Assembly: GCA_026397755.1 (NCBI GenBank)
Contig: JAPLUF010000119.1
Location: forward strand, 1 to 41,221
Direction of reading: 5' to 3'
Source: Verrucomicrobiota bacterium
Lineage (GTDB): Bacteria > Verrucomicrobiota > Verrucomicrobiia > Limisphaerales > UBA9464
Length of the DNA: 41,221 nucleotides
The translations under genes were made by a program, and so were the position numbers. The notes under the pieces are model-generated. The model was not told where the DNA came from and searched no databases. It was given only the letters and a program-made list of their open reading frames with translations. Shown here in pieces: positions 17,777-26,034 of the stretch (positions within the stretch are counted from its first letter, which is position 1; each line of letters begins with the position of its first letter).

Positions 17777-18727
17777 ATGATCGCCCCAAAACTCACCGAA
17801 CCCAGCGACCGGGTCCCCCATCAGGAGATAGTCACCCATCAGGAGATAAATACCCGCCGGAGCGGCCCCTCATCCTCCCATCCACGCTGGGGAACCTTGA
17901 ATTCCACTTCGAGGCGCTGGCCACAACCGGCGGCCGCGCGTGCCGGACAGATCTCGGGCTTCACCCTGATCGAACTCCTCGTCGTCATCGCCATCATCGC
18001 CATTCTGGCTGGCCTCATCTTGCCGGCACTGGCTGGAGCCAAACGCCGAGCGGCCACCACCCAATGCCTGTCGCAACTTCGGCAATTCGGATTGGCAGGC
18101 GGTCTCTACGCCAATGACCACGCCGATTTCATCCCTCCAAACCGCGACGGCGAAGACGTCCCTTTAGGTGAAACCTGGGTCCAGGGATGGCTGGGCCTTC
18201 CCGGTCCCGACTGCACCAATACGCTCTTTCTCAAGCAGAGCCTCCTTGCGCCCTACGTCCAGAACACGGCGCTCTGGAAATGTCCTTCGGCCCAAGATGT
18301 GACCCTCGGGCCCTTTCGGATGCCCCGGGTGCGCACTGTCTCCCTCAACGCCTTCATGGGTTCCAGTGTCCGGTCTCCTGCGGCCGAGACCTACCGCCGC
18401 ATGTCGGACCTGATCCAACTGTCTCCCACCGAAGCGCTCACCTTCCTCGAGGAACGCCCCGAAACCATCAACGATGGAGCCTTCTCGCTGCAGTGGGATT
18501 TCAAAGAGTCCCAACCCTCCGGGTGGATGGTCCGCGACAAGCCCGGCCATTTGCACAACCGGGCGGGCAACATCGCCTTCGGAGACGCCCACGTGGAAAC
18601 CCACCACTGGAAGAACCTCGGAGTCCCCTCGGTGCCCCGAAATGATTTCGAAGCCCCCAACGATCCGGACGTGCTGTGGCTGCAACGCCACGCCACGTGG
18701 CGGGCACCGGAGGCCAACCGCAATTAA
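17777..18727 (+). CDS. Prepilin-type N-terminal methylation-domain protein (type II pseudopilin-like)
   Basis: The protein has a type IV prepilin signature [29 protein letters not shown]: cleavage by a prepilin peptidase after Gly, then a Glu at +5 and a hydrophobic assembly helix. The rest is the single-domain type common in PVC bacteria, ending with [21 protein letters not shown]. With ATG 17777 the leader would be about 60 residues, unusually long. A TTG at 17897 (after GGGGAACC) would give a typical ~20-residue leader ([13 protein letters not shown]...). I list the ATG form but regard the TTG as likely. No secretion ATPase or peptidase gene is in the window. The upstream extension includes a repeated HQEI coding element. 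Confidence 0.85.
   Translation: MIAPKLTEPSDRVPHQEIVTHQEINTRRSGPSSSHPRWGTLNSTSRRWPQPAAARAGQISGFTLIELLVVIAIIAILAGLILPALAGAKRRAATTQCLSQLRQFGLAGGLYANDHADFIPPNRDGEDVPLGETWVQGWLGLPGPDCTNTLFLKQSLLAPYVQNTALWKCPSAQDVTLGPFRMPRVRTVSLNAFMGSSVRSPAAETYRRMSDLIQLSPTEALTFLEERPETINDGAFSLQWDFKESQPSGWMVRDKPGHLHNRAGNIAFGDAHVETHHWKNLGVPSVPRNDFEAPNDPDVLWLQRHATWRAPEANRN
17817..17848. repeat. 18-bp-period direct repeat in the prepilin 5' region
   Basis: CCCATCAGGAGATA occurs at 17817-17830 and again at 17835-17848. If translated from ATG 17777 it encodes HQEI twice. Both copies contain the Shine-Dalgarno-like block AGGAGAT, so this may be untranslated leader rather than coding sequence. Confidence 0.75.
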
Positions 18728-18764
18728 CGGGGCGGGCCCAACCCTGGCCCGAGCAATCCACTCC

Positions 18765-19211
18765 ATGGACTCCATTGCCACTCCATCATCATGGAAGCGC
18801 TATTTAATCTTCTGTGGTGTGGGAGCCAGCGGTCTATTGGTAGATATGGGGCTCTTTCACCTGCTGCACCTACGGTTCGGGTGGCCGCTCGAAGCCTCCA
18901 AACTCGCGGCCGCCGAAATTGCGTTACTGAACAACTTCCTATGGAATGACCGCTGGACCTTCGGCCACCGACCGATCGAGAGCGACGCGCCCTGGCCCCG
19001 CCGGCTCTTCCGTTTTCATGTCATCTGCCTTTCCGGGATTGCCCTCACGCTACTGCTCCTCGGGGTCCTGCACCGGTGGGTGGGTCTCAATGCGGAAGTA
19101 GCCAACGTTGTGGCTATCGTGGGGGTCAGCGGCTGGAACTTCGCCTGGAGTCGCCGCTGGGGATGGGCTGCCCGGAGCACCTCAGCTTCCTCCCACCCAC
19201 CCAAGCCGTGA
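18765..19211 (+). CDS. GtrA-like membrane protein
   Basis: GtrA-family proteins are small four-helix membrane proteins thought to help move or position polyprenyl-phosphate-linked sugars for glycan modification. This one is 148 aa from ATG 18765. It shows the family start (RYLIFCGVGASGLLVDMGLF), a second helix with NNFLWNDRWTF, and two more helices (ICLSGIALTLLLLGVLH, VVAIVGVSGWNFAWSRRW). The track ORF runs further upstream only because it overlaps the previous gene in another frame. Its stop overlaps the GTG start of the next gene by 4 bases (GTGA), so the pair is translationally coupled. The coupling supports a shared role in membrane glycosyl transfer. Confidence 0.87.
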   Translation: MDSIATPSSWKRYLIFCGVGASGLLVDMGLFHLLHLRFGWPLEASKLAAAEIALLNNFLWNDRWTFGHRPIESDAPWPRRLFRFHVICLSGIALTLLLLGVLHRWVGLNAEVANVVAIVGVSGWNFAWSRRWGWAARSTSASSHPPKP

Positions 19212-20422
19212 GCGCTCACTCCCCAAATTCTCCGCGTTGGATCCGGGCCGCAGGCTGGATCCTGTTCGCAAAACTCATTTACCTCGGGACCGTCTTCATG
19301 GCGCTGAGGGTATGGAACCATCCGGAACAGATCCCCAAGTTGGAGGTACGCTGGCCGATCGATTCGGACCCCACCTTCGAGAGTCACTTCGCAACCTGGG
19401 ATGCCGCACACTACCTCCTTCTGGCCACTCAAGGCTACGCCGACGGCGTCCGCTCCTGCGCCTTCTATCCGCTGTGGCCCCTGCTGTGGCGCGGTGTCAT
19501 CGCCCTCGGGGCACCTCCGGTCTGGGGAGGTCTCATCCTGGCCAACCTGCTCTCCACGCTCGGGCTGGCTCTAGTTTATCGGGCGGCCGCCCTTCGGTTC
19601 GATGCCTCCAGAGCGTTCTGGACAGTCCTCTTCATGGCCGTCTACCCGGGTAACTTGTTTCTTCAGTTCAGCTACAGCGAAGGGGCGTTCCTTGTCCTGT
19701 TAATGTGCCTCTGGAGTGGTTTGGAAGAGCGCCGGTGGCTGCTTGCGGCGTTCGGAGCATTGCTGCTGCCACTCAGCCGGGCCATTGGTCTTTTCTCAGT
19801 CATCCCCATCGCCTTCTGGCTGCTGAAACATCCGAGGGTCGCTCCTCGTTGGAATGCTACGCTCTCGCGGATTCCTCGCCTGAAAACGGGGCTACTCCAC
19901 TGCGAAAGCGATGAGTCGCGTCACGGGGCGCGTTGGTTGCTATTGCTCGTCATCCCACCGATCGGATGGGCGCTGTATCTGGGGTTGATGAACTCTTGGA
20001 CTGGCAACCCCTTCGAGGGCTTTGAAGCGCAAAAAACTTGGGGACGCCATTCCATCCTGAACCTGATTAATGTCCCCAAGTTCATCATCGAATACCTCAA
20101 CCCGCGCTACTTCCACGAGTTTGCCGACTCGATGCTCGACCGCGTGTGCTTTCTGGCCGTGGCCTATTCGCTGCCAGCCCTGTGGCGCAGCGACCGGACC
20201 CAAATTCCATGGATGTACGTGCTAGGAATCCTCCCCGCCATGAGCGGCTCATTCACGTCGTACATCCGCTTTTCTGGAATGGTCTTTCCGATCTTCTTGG
20301 CTTGGTCGGCTCCGGCCACATCGCGTCCCTGGCGCATCCTCCGCTGGATCGGGCTGGCCGTCTTGGTGGTGCTCCACCTGCACCTCACCCGCAACTTCGT
20401 GCTCAGCCGTTGGGCGGGTTAA
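19208..20422 (+). CDS. PIG-V-like integral membrane glycosyltransferase
   Basis: From GTG 19208 the protein is 404 aa with about nine or ten hydrophobic helices. The early periplasmic loop has WDAAHYLLLATQGY and CAFYPLWPLLWR, matching the WDxxxY...FPLxP pattern of PIG-V and related GT-C mannosyltransferases, which use polyprenyl-phosphate sugars as donors. Further on, YPGNLFLQFSYSEGAFLVLL resembles the conserved YSE(G/A)xF segment. The longer track start lies inside gtrA; the GTGA overlap with the gtrA stop decides the start. Acceptor and sugar are unknown. Family placement is by motifs only. Confidence 0.8.
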   Translation: MSAHSPNSPRWIRAAGWILFAKLIYLGTVFMALRVWNHPEQIPKLEVRWPIDSDPTFESHFATWDAAHYLLLATQGYADGVRSCAFYPLWPLLWRGVIALGAPPVWGGLILANLLSTLGLALVYRAAALRFDASRAFWTVLFMAVYPGNLFLQFSYSEGAFLVLLMCLWSGLEERRWLLAAFGALLLPLSRAIGLFSVIPIAFWLLKHPRVAPRWNATLSRIPRLKTGLLHCESDESRHGARWLLLLVIPPIGWALYLGLMNSWTGNPFEGFEAQKTWGRHSILNLINVPKFIIEYLNPRYFHEFADSMLDRVCFLAVAYSLPALWRSDRTQIPWMYVLGILPAMSGSFTSYIRFSGMVFPIFLAWSAPATSRPWRILRWIGLAVLVVLHLHLTRNFVLSRWAG

Positions 20423-20483
20423 TTGCAGCCGGTGTTGAGACGGGGAGTTTCGCGTCGTCGCCAACTCAAACGGCGGCTAAGCT

Positions 20484-21188
20484 ATGGCTTCTATGACGCG
20501 CTACCGTATCGATCAGATGCTCTCCCGCCACGGCTATTGCAGCCGGGGCGAGTCCCGGGGCTGGTTGAAGGCTGGCCGGGTGACCGTCAGCGGTGAGAAA
20601 GCAAAGAACCCTGCCGATAAAGTGCTGTTGGCAGACCTACGGATTGATGGCGAACCAATAGATCATCCGGAAGGCATCCTTGTCATGCTGCACAAGCCTG
20701 CGGGGCTCGTCTGCTCTCGAGAGGAACGGGAAGGTCCGAATGTGTATTCCCTGCTTCCAGAGCGCTGGAGTCGTCGGAACCCGCCTATTACCAGCGTCGG
20801 GCGTCTGGATAAGGAGACCACCGGCCTGCTGCTCATCACAGACCGCGGGGAACTAGTTCAGCGTTGGACCTCACCCCGCCACAAGGTAACCAAGCGCTAC
20901 GAGGTCGTGTCGGACCAAGACCTGGATCCCGACCTCGTGCCGCTCTTCGCTTCGGGCACCTTGCGCCTGCCCGATGATGCCGACCCCTGCCTGCCGGCAA
21001 ACTTAGTTCTCACCGGGGTTCGCACCGCTTATCTCGATCTTGTGGAGGGACGCTATCATCAAGTCCGCCGCATGTTTGCTGGCCAAGGTTTCCGAGTGAC
21101 GTCCCTTCACCGCAGTCAATTCGGTGCTCTGGAGTTGGGCGATCTGCCCCTAGGCCAATGGCGTGCCGTCACCGAAGAGTCGATTTGA
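20484..21188 (+). CDS. rsuA: RsuA/RluB-family pseudouridine synthase
   Basis: This enzyme converts a uridine in ribosomal RNA to pseudouridine. The 234-aa protein starts with an S4 RNA-binding domain (RIDQMLSRHGYCSRGESRGWLKAGRVTV). The catalytic domain follows: VMLHKPAGLVCS, then the catalytic aspartate in SVGRLDKETTGLLL, and the C-terminal GRYHQVRRMFAGQGFRV. The last segment and the size fit RsuA (16S rRNA U516) better than RluB/E/F, but subgroup identity is not certain from reading alone. ATG 20484 gives MASMTRYRIDQ. It is followed by the export operon after only 26 bases, so they may be co-transcribed, though no functional link is obvious. Confidence 0.9.
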   Translation: MASMTRYRIDQMLSRHGYCSRGESRGWLKAGRVTVSGEKAKNPADKVLLADLRIDGEPIDHPEGILVMLHKPAGLVCSREEREGPNVYSLLPERWSRRNPPITSVGRLDKETTGLLLITDRGELVQRWTSPRHKVTKRYEVVSDQDLDPDLVPLFASGTLRLPDDADPCLPANLVLTGVRTAYLDLVEGRYHQVRRMFAGQGFRVTSLHRSQFGALELGDLPLGQWRAVTEESI

Positions 21189-21200
21189 TTTATCAACGAT

Positions 21201-21205
21201 GAGGA
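21201..21205 (+). promoter_or_regulatory. Shine-Dalgarno block for the TTG start of the ABC exporter
   Basis: GAGGA lies 9 bases before TTG 21215, a good distance, and 21 bases before the ATG at 21227. It therefore favours the TTG start. Clear ribosome-binding sites are rare in this window, so this one is notable. Confidence 0.55.
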
Positions 21206-21214
21206 TTATAAGTT

Positions 21215-22978
21215 TTGACTAAAGTCATGGGGCAACTTTCTCACGACCCTGCTCACCGTAGGAACACACCTTCTTCGGGACCACCCTCCCCTCCGAGCCC
21301 TTTTCATCGTTTCGTGGCCCTGCTGCAGCCGGAGGCACCCGAGATTCGCATCATTCTCGTCCTGTCGATCATTTCAGGAATTCTCTACTTGGCGACCCCG
21401 TTGACGGCCGATGCGGTCGTCAACAATTTTGCCTTCGGCGGGGAGCAACCTGTTTATGTCCAGGCACTCATCATTCTGGCGGTGTTCCTCATGTTCCTGC
21501 TCGGAATGCTGGGGGTTCTGCGGGCAGGACAAGAATACGCGATGGAGTTGATCCAACGCCGTATCTTTGTGCGCCTGACGGCCGATTTGGCGTTTCGACT
21601 CCCGAGAGTCCCTCTGGAGGTTCTTGAAGCTCATCAAGGACCTGAATTGGTCAACCGCTTCTTTGATGTGGTCACCATTCAGAAAAGCGCCTCGGGCCTA
21701 CTTCTAGATGGAATCAACGTCCTCTTCAGCACCTTGATCGGATTGGTGGTCCTCGGATTCTACCATCCTCTCCTCCTGTCCTTCGCCTCCGTTCTATTGG
21801 TGCTGCTGGTGCTCATCGTCTTCATCCCAGGACGCCGCGCGGTCCACACCAGCATTGATGAATCTTATGCCAAACACGCGGTAGTCGGTTGGTTAGAGCA
21901 AATCGCCATGTTCCCCCTGCTCTTTCGGGTCAGCGGCGCGGCCGAAATGGCGTGTTCTCGCGCCGACCAGTTGGCGCTGAACTACCTCGCGGCGCGAAAA
22001 TCCCATTTCCGCATCCTCTTAGGCCAGGTCATCGCCTTACTGGGTCTGCAGGCCATTGCCAGCGCAGCACTGCTTTCCATCGGGGGCTGGTTGGTGCTTC
22101 GGGCTGAACTCACACTCGGTCAATTGGTCGCCAGCGAGCTCATTGTCGCCTCGATTGTGGCAGCCATTTCCAAACTCGGGAAACACTTGGAGAGCTGGTA
22201 TGACGCGTTGGCCTCCGTGGACAAATTGGGATATTTGGTCGATTTGCCTATCGAACGGGAAACCGGCGAAAAACCGGTCATTTCCGAGAAAGGCATCCGA
22301 GTGCAGGTACGCGGAGTCAGCTACACACCCGCCGGTGGGCTGCCTGTTCTAGAGAACCAAGACCTGGAGATCCCACCCGGCTCGACCCTAGGCATCGTGA
22401 GCCCTGGCGGGCTGGGCGGAAGCGCTCTGCTAGATCTCTTGGCGGGCCTGCGGGAACCCTCCAGTGGCCAGGTGCTACTCAATGGAATCGACCTCCGGCT
22501 TTGGCAATTGGGCGAACTCCGACGTCAGGTCTTCCTCGTTCGAGGTCAGGAGATCGTTCAGGGATCCCTCCTTGAAAATATCCGCCTTGGACGGCCAGAC
22601 ATCGGCATCGACGCAGTGAATGGCGCGCTCGAATGCGTGGGTTTGATGACGGTTGTTCAACGAATGCCCGATGGGCTCGAGACGCTGCTCAGCCCGGGAG
22701 GCCATCCGTTGACCAACTCCCAGCGGAGCCGACTTATTCTAGCCAGAGCCATCATTCGCAAGCCACGGTTGTTGCTCGTAGACGAAGCTCTGGACGGACT
22801 CGAAATTGAAACACTCGAAAAGCTCGAAGCCGCGCTGTTTGAAGCCCGCGAGCCCAGCACCCTCGTGTTAGTGACGCGCGACCCAGACCTCATCCGCCGC
22901 TGCGACCACTCGGTTCATCTGGGCGACTGTCACCTCAGCCGCCCCGGACACGGCTCTGAACTTCCTCCCCGAGCATGA
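21215..22978 (+). CDS. ABC exporter (TMD-NBD fusion) with degenerate ATP-binding motifs
   Basis: The 587-aa protein has the layout of a half-size ABC exporter: about six helices between residues 44 and 320, then a nucleotide-binding domain from about 360. The fold is recognisable, but the key residues are altered. Walker A reads SPGGLGGSAL with Gly at the Lys position (402). The signature LSGGQ is LTNSQ (499-503). The Q-loop Gln appears to be Arg443. The H-loop His is Arg555 (VTRDPD). Walker B is kept (LLLVDEALDG, D523/E524). There is no C39 peptidase domain; the N-terminus is Pro/Ser-rich. It overlaps the HlyD-like gene by 4 bases (ATGA) and forms an operon with it and a TolC-like gene. It is probably a non-hydrolysing or partner-dependent exporter subunit. 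Confidence 0.85.
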   Translation: MTKVMGQLSHDPAHRRNTPSSGPPSPPSPFHRFVALLQPEAPEIRIILVLSIISGILYLATPLTADAVVNNFAFGGEQPVYVQALIILAVFLMFLLGMLGVLRAGQEYAMELIQRRIFVRLTADLAFRLPRVPLEVLEAHQGPELVNRFFDVVTIQKSASGLLLDGINVLFSTLIGLVVLGFYHPLLLSFASVLLVLLVLIVFIPGRRAVHTSIDESYAKHAVVGWLEQIAMFPLLFRVSGAAEMACSRADQLALNYLAARKSHFRILLGQVIALLGLQAIASAALLSIGGWLVLRAELTLGQLVASELIVASIVAAISKLGKHLESWYDALASVDKLGYLVDLPIERETGEKPVISEKGIRVQVRGVSYTPAGGLPVLENQDLEIPPGSTLGIVSPGGLGGSALLDLLAGLREPSSGQVLLNGIDLRLWQLGELRRQVFLVRGQEIVQGSLLENIRLGRPDIGIDAVNGALECVGLMTVVQRMPDGLETLLSPGGHPLTNSQRSRLILARAIIRKPRLLLVDEALDGLEIETLEKLEAALFEAREPSTLVLVTRDPDLIRRCDHSVHLGDCHLSRPGHGSELPPRA

Positions 22979-24342
22979 ACCGTGACCCGGCCCCCACCGA
23001 GCCCCTAAAATCGGAGGTTCTGCTGCACTCTCCGTCGCGTTCTCAGTCCCCCTCCGCCATGTCCCTGCTGGACCAGCGGAGCGGGTTCAGCGCGCTGAAC
23101 CACACGGCTTCCTCGCGGCGCCTGCGTCAGCTGACCTTTGTGTCGGCCGCCCTGTGTCTCATTGCGCTGATAGCGCTCATCTTGTTGCCTTGGCGGCAAT
23201 TCGTCAGCGGATCGGGTCGAGTCATTGCCTACAATCCATTGGAACGGAGCTTGACCATCGAGGCGCCGCTGCCGGGCAAGGTGCAGCGGTCCTTCGTGGT
23301 CGAGGGACAGGAAGTCCAAGAGGGCGATCCGCTCTTCGAGATCGTGGACAACGATCCCAACCTCTTGGCCAATATTTTACAGCAGCGCGATGCGGCCAGT
23401 ACTCGACGCGATGCGGCCAAGACTCGAGTCGAATCGCTGGGCCTCCAAATCGGCGAGCAAGAACGTGCGCTTCCGCTGGCGATGGAAGCTGCCAAGACTC
23501 GCCTGGCCGCCGCCCGATTCGCCGCCGACACCGCCCGACTGCAATTCGACCGATTCAAGGCGCTGCACGCTGACAAACGCGGGCTTGTATCCCAGCGAGA
23601 CTTTGAATTGACCACCCTGGAGCGGGACCGGACCGAGGCCGAATTGCAGCGCTCGCAAGCGGAGCTGGAGCGGACTCCGGTGGATTTGCGGGCCGCGATC
23701 CAAGGCATTACCGCCCAGCGGGATTCCGCACGGGCCGAACTGGCCTCCGCGGAACAATCGCTGACGGGGCTCGAGATCCAAATCAGCCAGACCCGGATGC
23801 AAAAGGTGACCTCTCCGCGGGCGGGCATCGTCTTCCGCCTCCAGTCCACCGAGGGCACTTTTCTTCGGGCCGGTTCGCCGCTCTGCACCATCATCGCCCA
23901 GACCGACAAGCCCATGGTGGAGGTCTGGCTTCAAGGGCAGGACATGCCACTGGTCACCGCCCGCGAGACGGGCCCCGAGGGTCAACTCGTCCGCGAAGGC
24001 AGCCCGGTGCGCCTCCAGTTCGAGGGTTGGCCCGCGCTGCAAATGATAGGCTGGCCGAGTTTGGCCCGGGGCACCTTTGGCGGCGAAGTGGTACTGGTAG
24101 ATCCGACTGACAACGGCAAGGGGAAGTTCCGCATCCTCGTGGCCGAAAAACAAGACGTGGTCCAGGGCCCGGATGGACAAGCGACTTCGGTGCCGTGGCC
24201 TGGTTCCCGATGGCTCAGGCAGGGGGTTCGCGCCAACGGTTGGGTCCTGCTGCAGCGGGTTCCGCTGTGGTACGAAGTGTGGCGCCAATTGAACGGATTC
24301 CCACCGGTGATCACGGAAGAGGCTCTGGGTTCCAAGCAGTGA
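22975..24342 (+). CDS. HlyD-family periplasmic adaptor (membrane fusion protein)
   Basis: This subunit bridges an inner-membrane transporter and an outer-membrane channel. The 455-aa protein has a cytoplasmic N-terminus (about 1-48), one helix (FVSAALCLIALIALILLPW), then a biotinyl-lipoyl-like half-motif (IEAPLPGKVQRSFVVEGQEVQEGDPLFEI). A long coiled coil with many Ala, Arg and Glu runs from about 135 to 275. The second lipoyl half follows (VTSPRAGIVFRLQSTEGTFLRAGSPL), then beta-barrel regions. It is coupled to the ABC gene by a 4-base overlap and lies 11 bases before the TolC-like gene. The combination matches type I secretion or tripartite efflux. Confidence 0.92.
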   Translation: MNRDPAPTEPLKSEVLLHSPSRSQSPSAMSLLDQRSGFSALNHTASSRRLRQLTFVSAALCLIALIALILLPWRQFVSGSGRVIAYNPLERSLTIEAPLPGKVQRSFVVEGQEVQEGDPLFEIVDNDPNLLANILQQRDAASTRRDAAKTRVESLGLQIGEQERALPLAMEAAKTRLAAARFAADTARLQFDRFKALHADKRGLVSQRDFELTTLERDRTEAELQRSQAELERTPVDLRAAIQGITAQRDSARAELASAEQSLTGLEIQISQTRMQKVTSPRAGIVFRLQSTEGTFLRAGSPLCTIIAQTDKPMVEVWLQGQDMPLVTARETGPEGQLVREGSPVRLQFEGWPALQMIGWPSLARGTFGGEVVLVDPTDNGKGKFRILVAEKQDVVQGPDGQATSVPWPGSRWLRQGVRANGWVLLQRVPLWYEVWRQLNGFPPVITEEALGSKQ

Positions 24343-24353
24343 TTTTGCCCGTG

Positions 24354-25937
24354 ATGAATGCGATGTCCGTCGTGGCGCTCCAGTTGAATCGGCGATCCGG
24401 CCCGAGGTTATCGACCCAGGGTCAGCGTGCACGAGGGGTCCATCACCGTGCTTCCGCTGCCCATTGGGCCGCCGTCCGCTGCTTCGCTCTTTGCCTGATT
24501 CTGGTGAGTCTTTCCTTTGGTTTACAGGCGGCGGAGACGCCTAGTACGGCACCAACAACGGCCGCCCCTGCTTCAACCAACGCGTTGACGCTGCACGAGG
24601 TACTCGACTCGGTCCGTCAGCAATACCCGCCCATGCTGGCCGCACTCATCGAACGCGATATCGCCGCCGGACGCCTCCAAAGCGCGCGCGGCACCTTCGA
24701 TTTCCAGTTCTTCTCCCGGCTCTTCGACGCTCCGAGCGGATACTACCAGACCACCACCGTCGACACGGGCTTCGAGCAATTCACCGGCCTCTGGGGCAGC
24801 ACTCTTTTTGGAGGCTATCGCATCACCACCGGCGGCTTGTTGCCGGACTACGAAAAGAACCGAACCCAGGGCTCCGGCGAACCTCGGATCGGATTTCGGC
24901 TACCCCTGCTGCGCGATGGATCCATTGATCGGCGGCGGGCCACCCTTTTCAAGGCACGACTCGACAAGGATCTGGCCGACCCGGTGATCCACCGTCAGCA
25001 AATCGACTTCATCCGGGCCGCCACTGCGGGTTACTACGGTTGGCTCGCCGCAGGAGAGCGCCTGCGACTTTCCGAGGCCCTGTTGCGCATCGCCCGTGAG
25101 CGCATGGATGCCCTCAAGACCCAGAGCGATTCTGGATTAATCGCCCGGATCGTCCTCACGGACAACCGACGCCTCATCGTCTCGCGGGAACTGGCCATGG
25201 TGCAGGCTCGCCGGCGCTTCGAGGCGGCCGGACTGGCCTTGTCGCTATTCTATCGGGATGGACAAGAGAACCCCACCGTGGCCACTCGGGATCGCTTACC
25301 TCCAAGTCTGCCCGCTCCGGTGGGTCCTGAGGCAAGCCTCCTTCAGCAAGACCTCCAGCGCTCGCTCACGGTCCGGCCTGAGCTCAAACGATTGAGTCTC
25401 ACCCAGGAAAAGCTCGAAGTGGATCGCCGCCTCGCCCGAAACCAACTCCTACCGAACCTGGATGCCGGCGTCAGCGCCAACCGCGACTACGGCGACCGCC
25501 GCTACAAAGACCAGACCGAGACCGAAGTCCAGGTGGGCGTCGAATTACGAGTACCCCTCCAACGGCGCGAGGCCAAGGGTCGGGTGGCGGAGGTTGAAGC
25601 CCAACTGGAGCAACTCACCCATGAGCAGCAGTTTGCCCGAGATCGAATCCAAACCGAGGTGCGCGACTCCTTCTCCGCCTGGAGTGCCGCCCACGAGCAA
25701 ACCCTACAAGCCCGGCTCAATGTTCAACTGGCTGTGGAACTTCAAGAGGCCGAGAACGAGCGATTCATGCGCGGAGCCACCGACTTGTTGGCCTTGCAGT
25801 TGCGCGAACAGGCCGCCTTCGACGCCCAAGTGAGCGCCGTGGACATTGACGCCGACTGTTTCCGGGCCCAGGCCGACTACCGCGCGGCCACCGTCGCCGA
25901 GAGATTGACGCTCTCGGCCCCCACCAAGAAACACTGA
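24354..25937 (+). CDS. TolC-family outer membrane channel protein
   Basis: This is the outer-membrane exit duct of the exporter. From ATG 24354 it is 527 aa. A signal peptide (helix FALCLILVSLSFGLQAAE) follows an unusually long basic n-region of about 40 residues, so a later start may be used. The mature part has two repeated halves typical of TolC-type proteins: LHEVLDSVRQQYPPMLAALIERDIAAGRL near the start, and VRPELKRLSLTQEKLEVDRRLARNQLLPNLDAGVS in the second half, each followed by coiled-coil helices. It is the last gene of the ABC/HlyD/TolC operon. The exported substrate is not visible; no small secreted peptide gene or toxin was found nearby. Confidence 0.9.
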   Translation: MNAMSVVALQLNRRSGPRLSTQGQRARGVHHRASAAHWAAVRCFALCLILVSLSFGLQAAETPSTAPTTAAPASTNALTLHEVLDSVRQQYPPMLAALIERDIAAGRLQSARGTFDFQFFSRLFDAPSGYYQTTTVDTGFEQFTGLWGSTLFGGYRITTGGLLPDYEKNRTQGSGEPRIGFRLPLLRDGSIDRRRATLFKARLDKDLADPVIHRQQIDFIRAATAGYYGWLAAGERLRLSEALLRIARERMDALKTQSDSGLIARIVLTDNRRLIVSRELAMVQARRRFEAAGLALSLFYRDGQENPTVATRDRLPPSLPAPVGPEASLLQQDLQRSLTVRPELKRLSLTQEKLEVDRRLARNQLLPNLDAGVSANRDYGDRRYKDQTETEVQVGVELRVPLQRREAKGRVAEVEAQLEQLTHEQQFARDRIQTEVRDSFSAWSAAHEQTLQARLNVQLAVELQEAENERFMRGATDLLALQLREQAAFDAQVSAVDIDADCFRAQADYRAATVAERLTLSAPTKKH

Positions 25938-25977
25938 TTTTCCACTCCTAACCATTCCCGTCACCCCGAGTTAAAAA

Positions 25978-26002
25978 CCTGCGTTTGCCAATTGTACGCA
26001 GG
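25978..26002. other. Hairpin between the TolC-like and ALDH-like genes
   Basis: CCTGCGT pairs with ACGCAGG around an 11-base loop. A short A-run precedes it and CGTACCATTTT follows. It may be a weak terminator of the export operon or a leader element of the next gene. Confidence 0.35.
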
Positions 26003-26034
26003 CGTACCATTTTGAACCCAGTTCATCGAATCCC

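Noticed and set aside
23377-24432. 351-aa minus-strand ORF over the HlyD-like gene
   Set aside because: Antisense to the coiled-coil region of the adaptor; it shows low-complexity Leu/Gly/His content and no domain.
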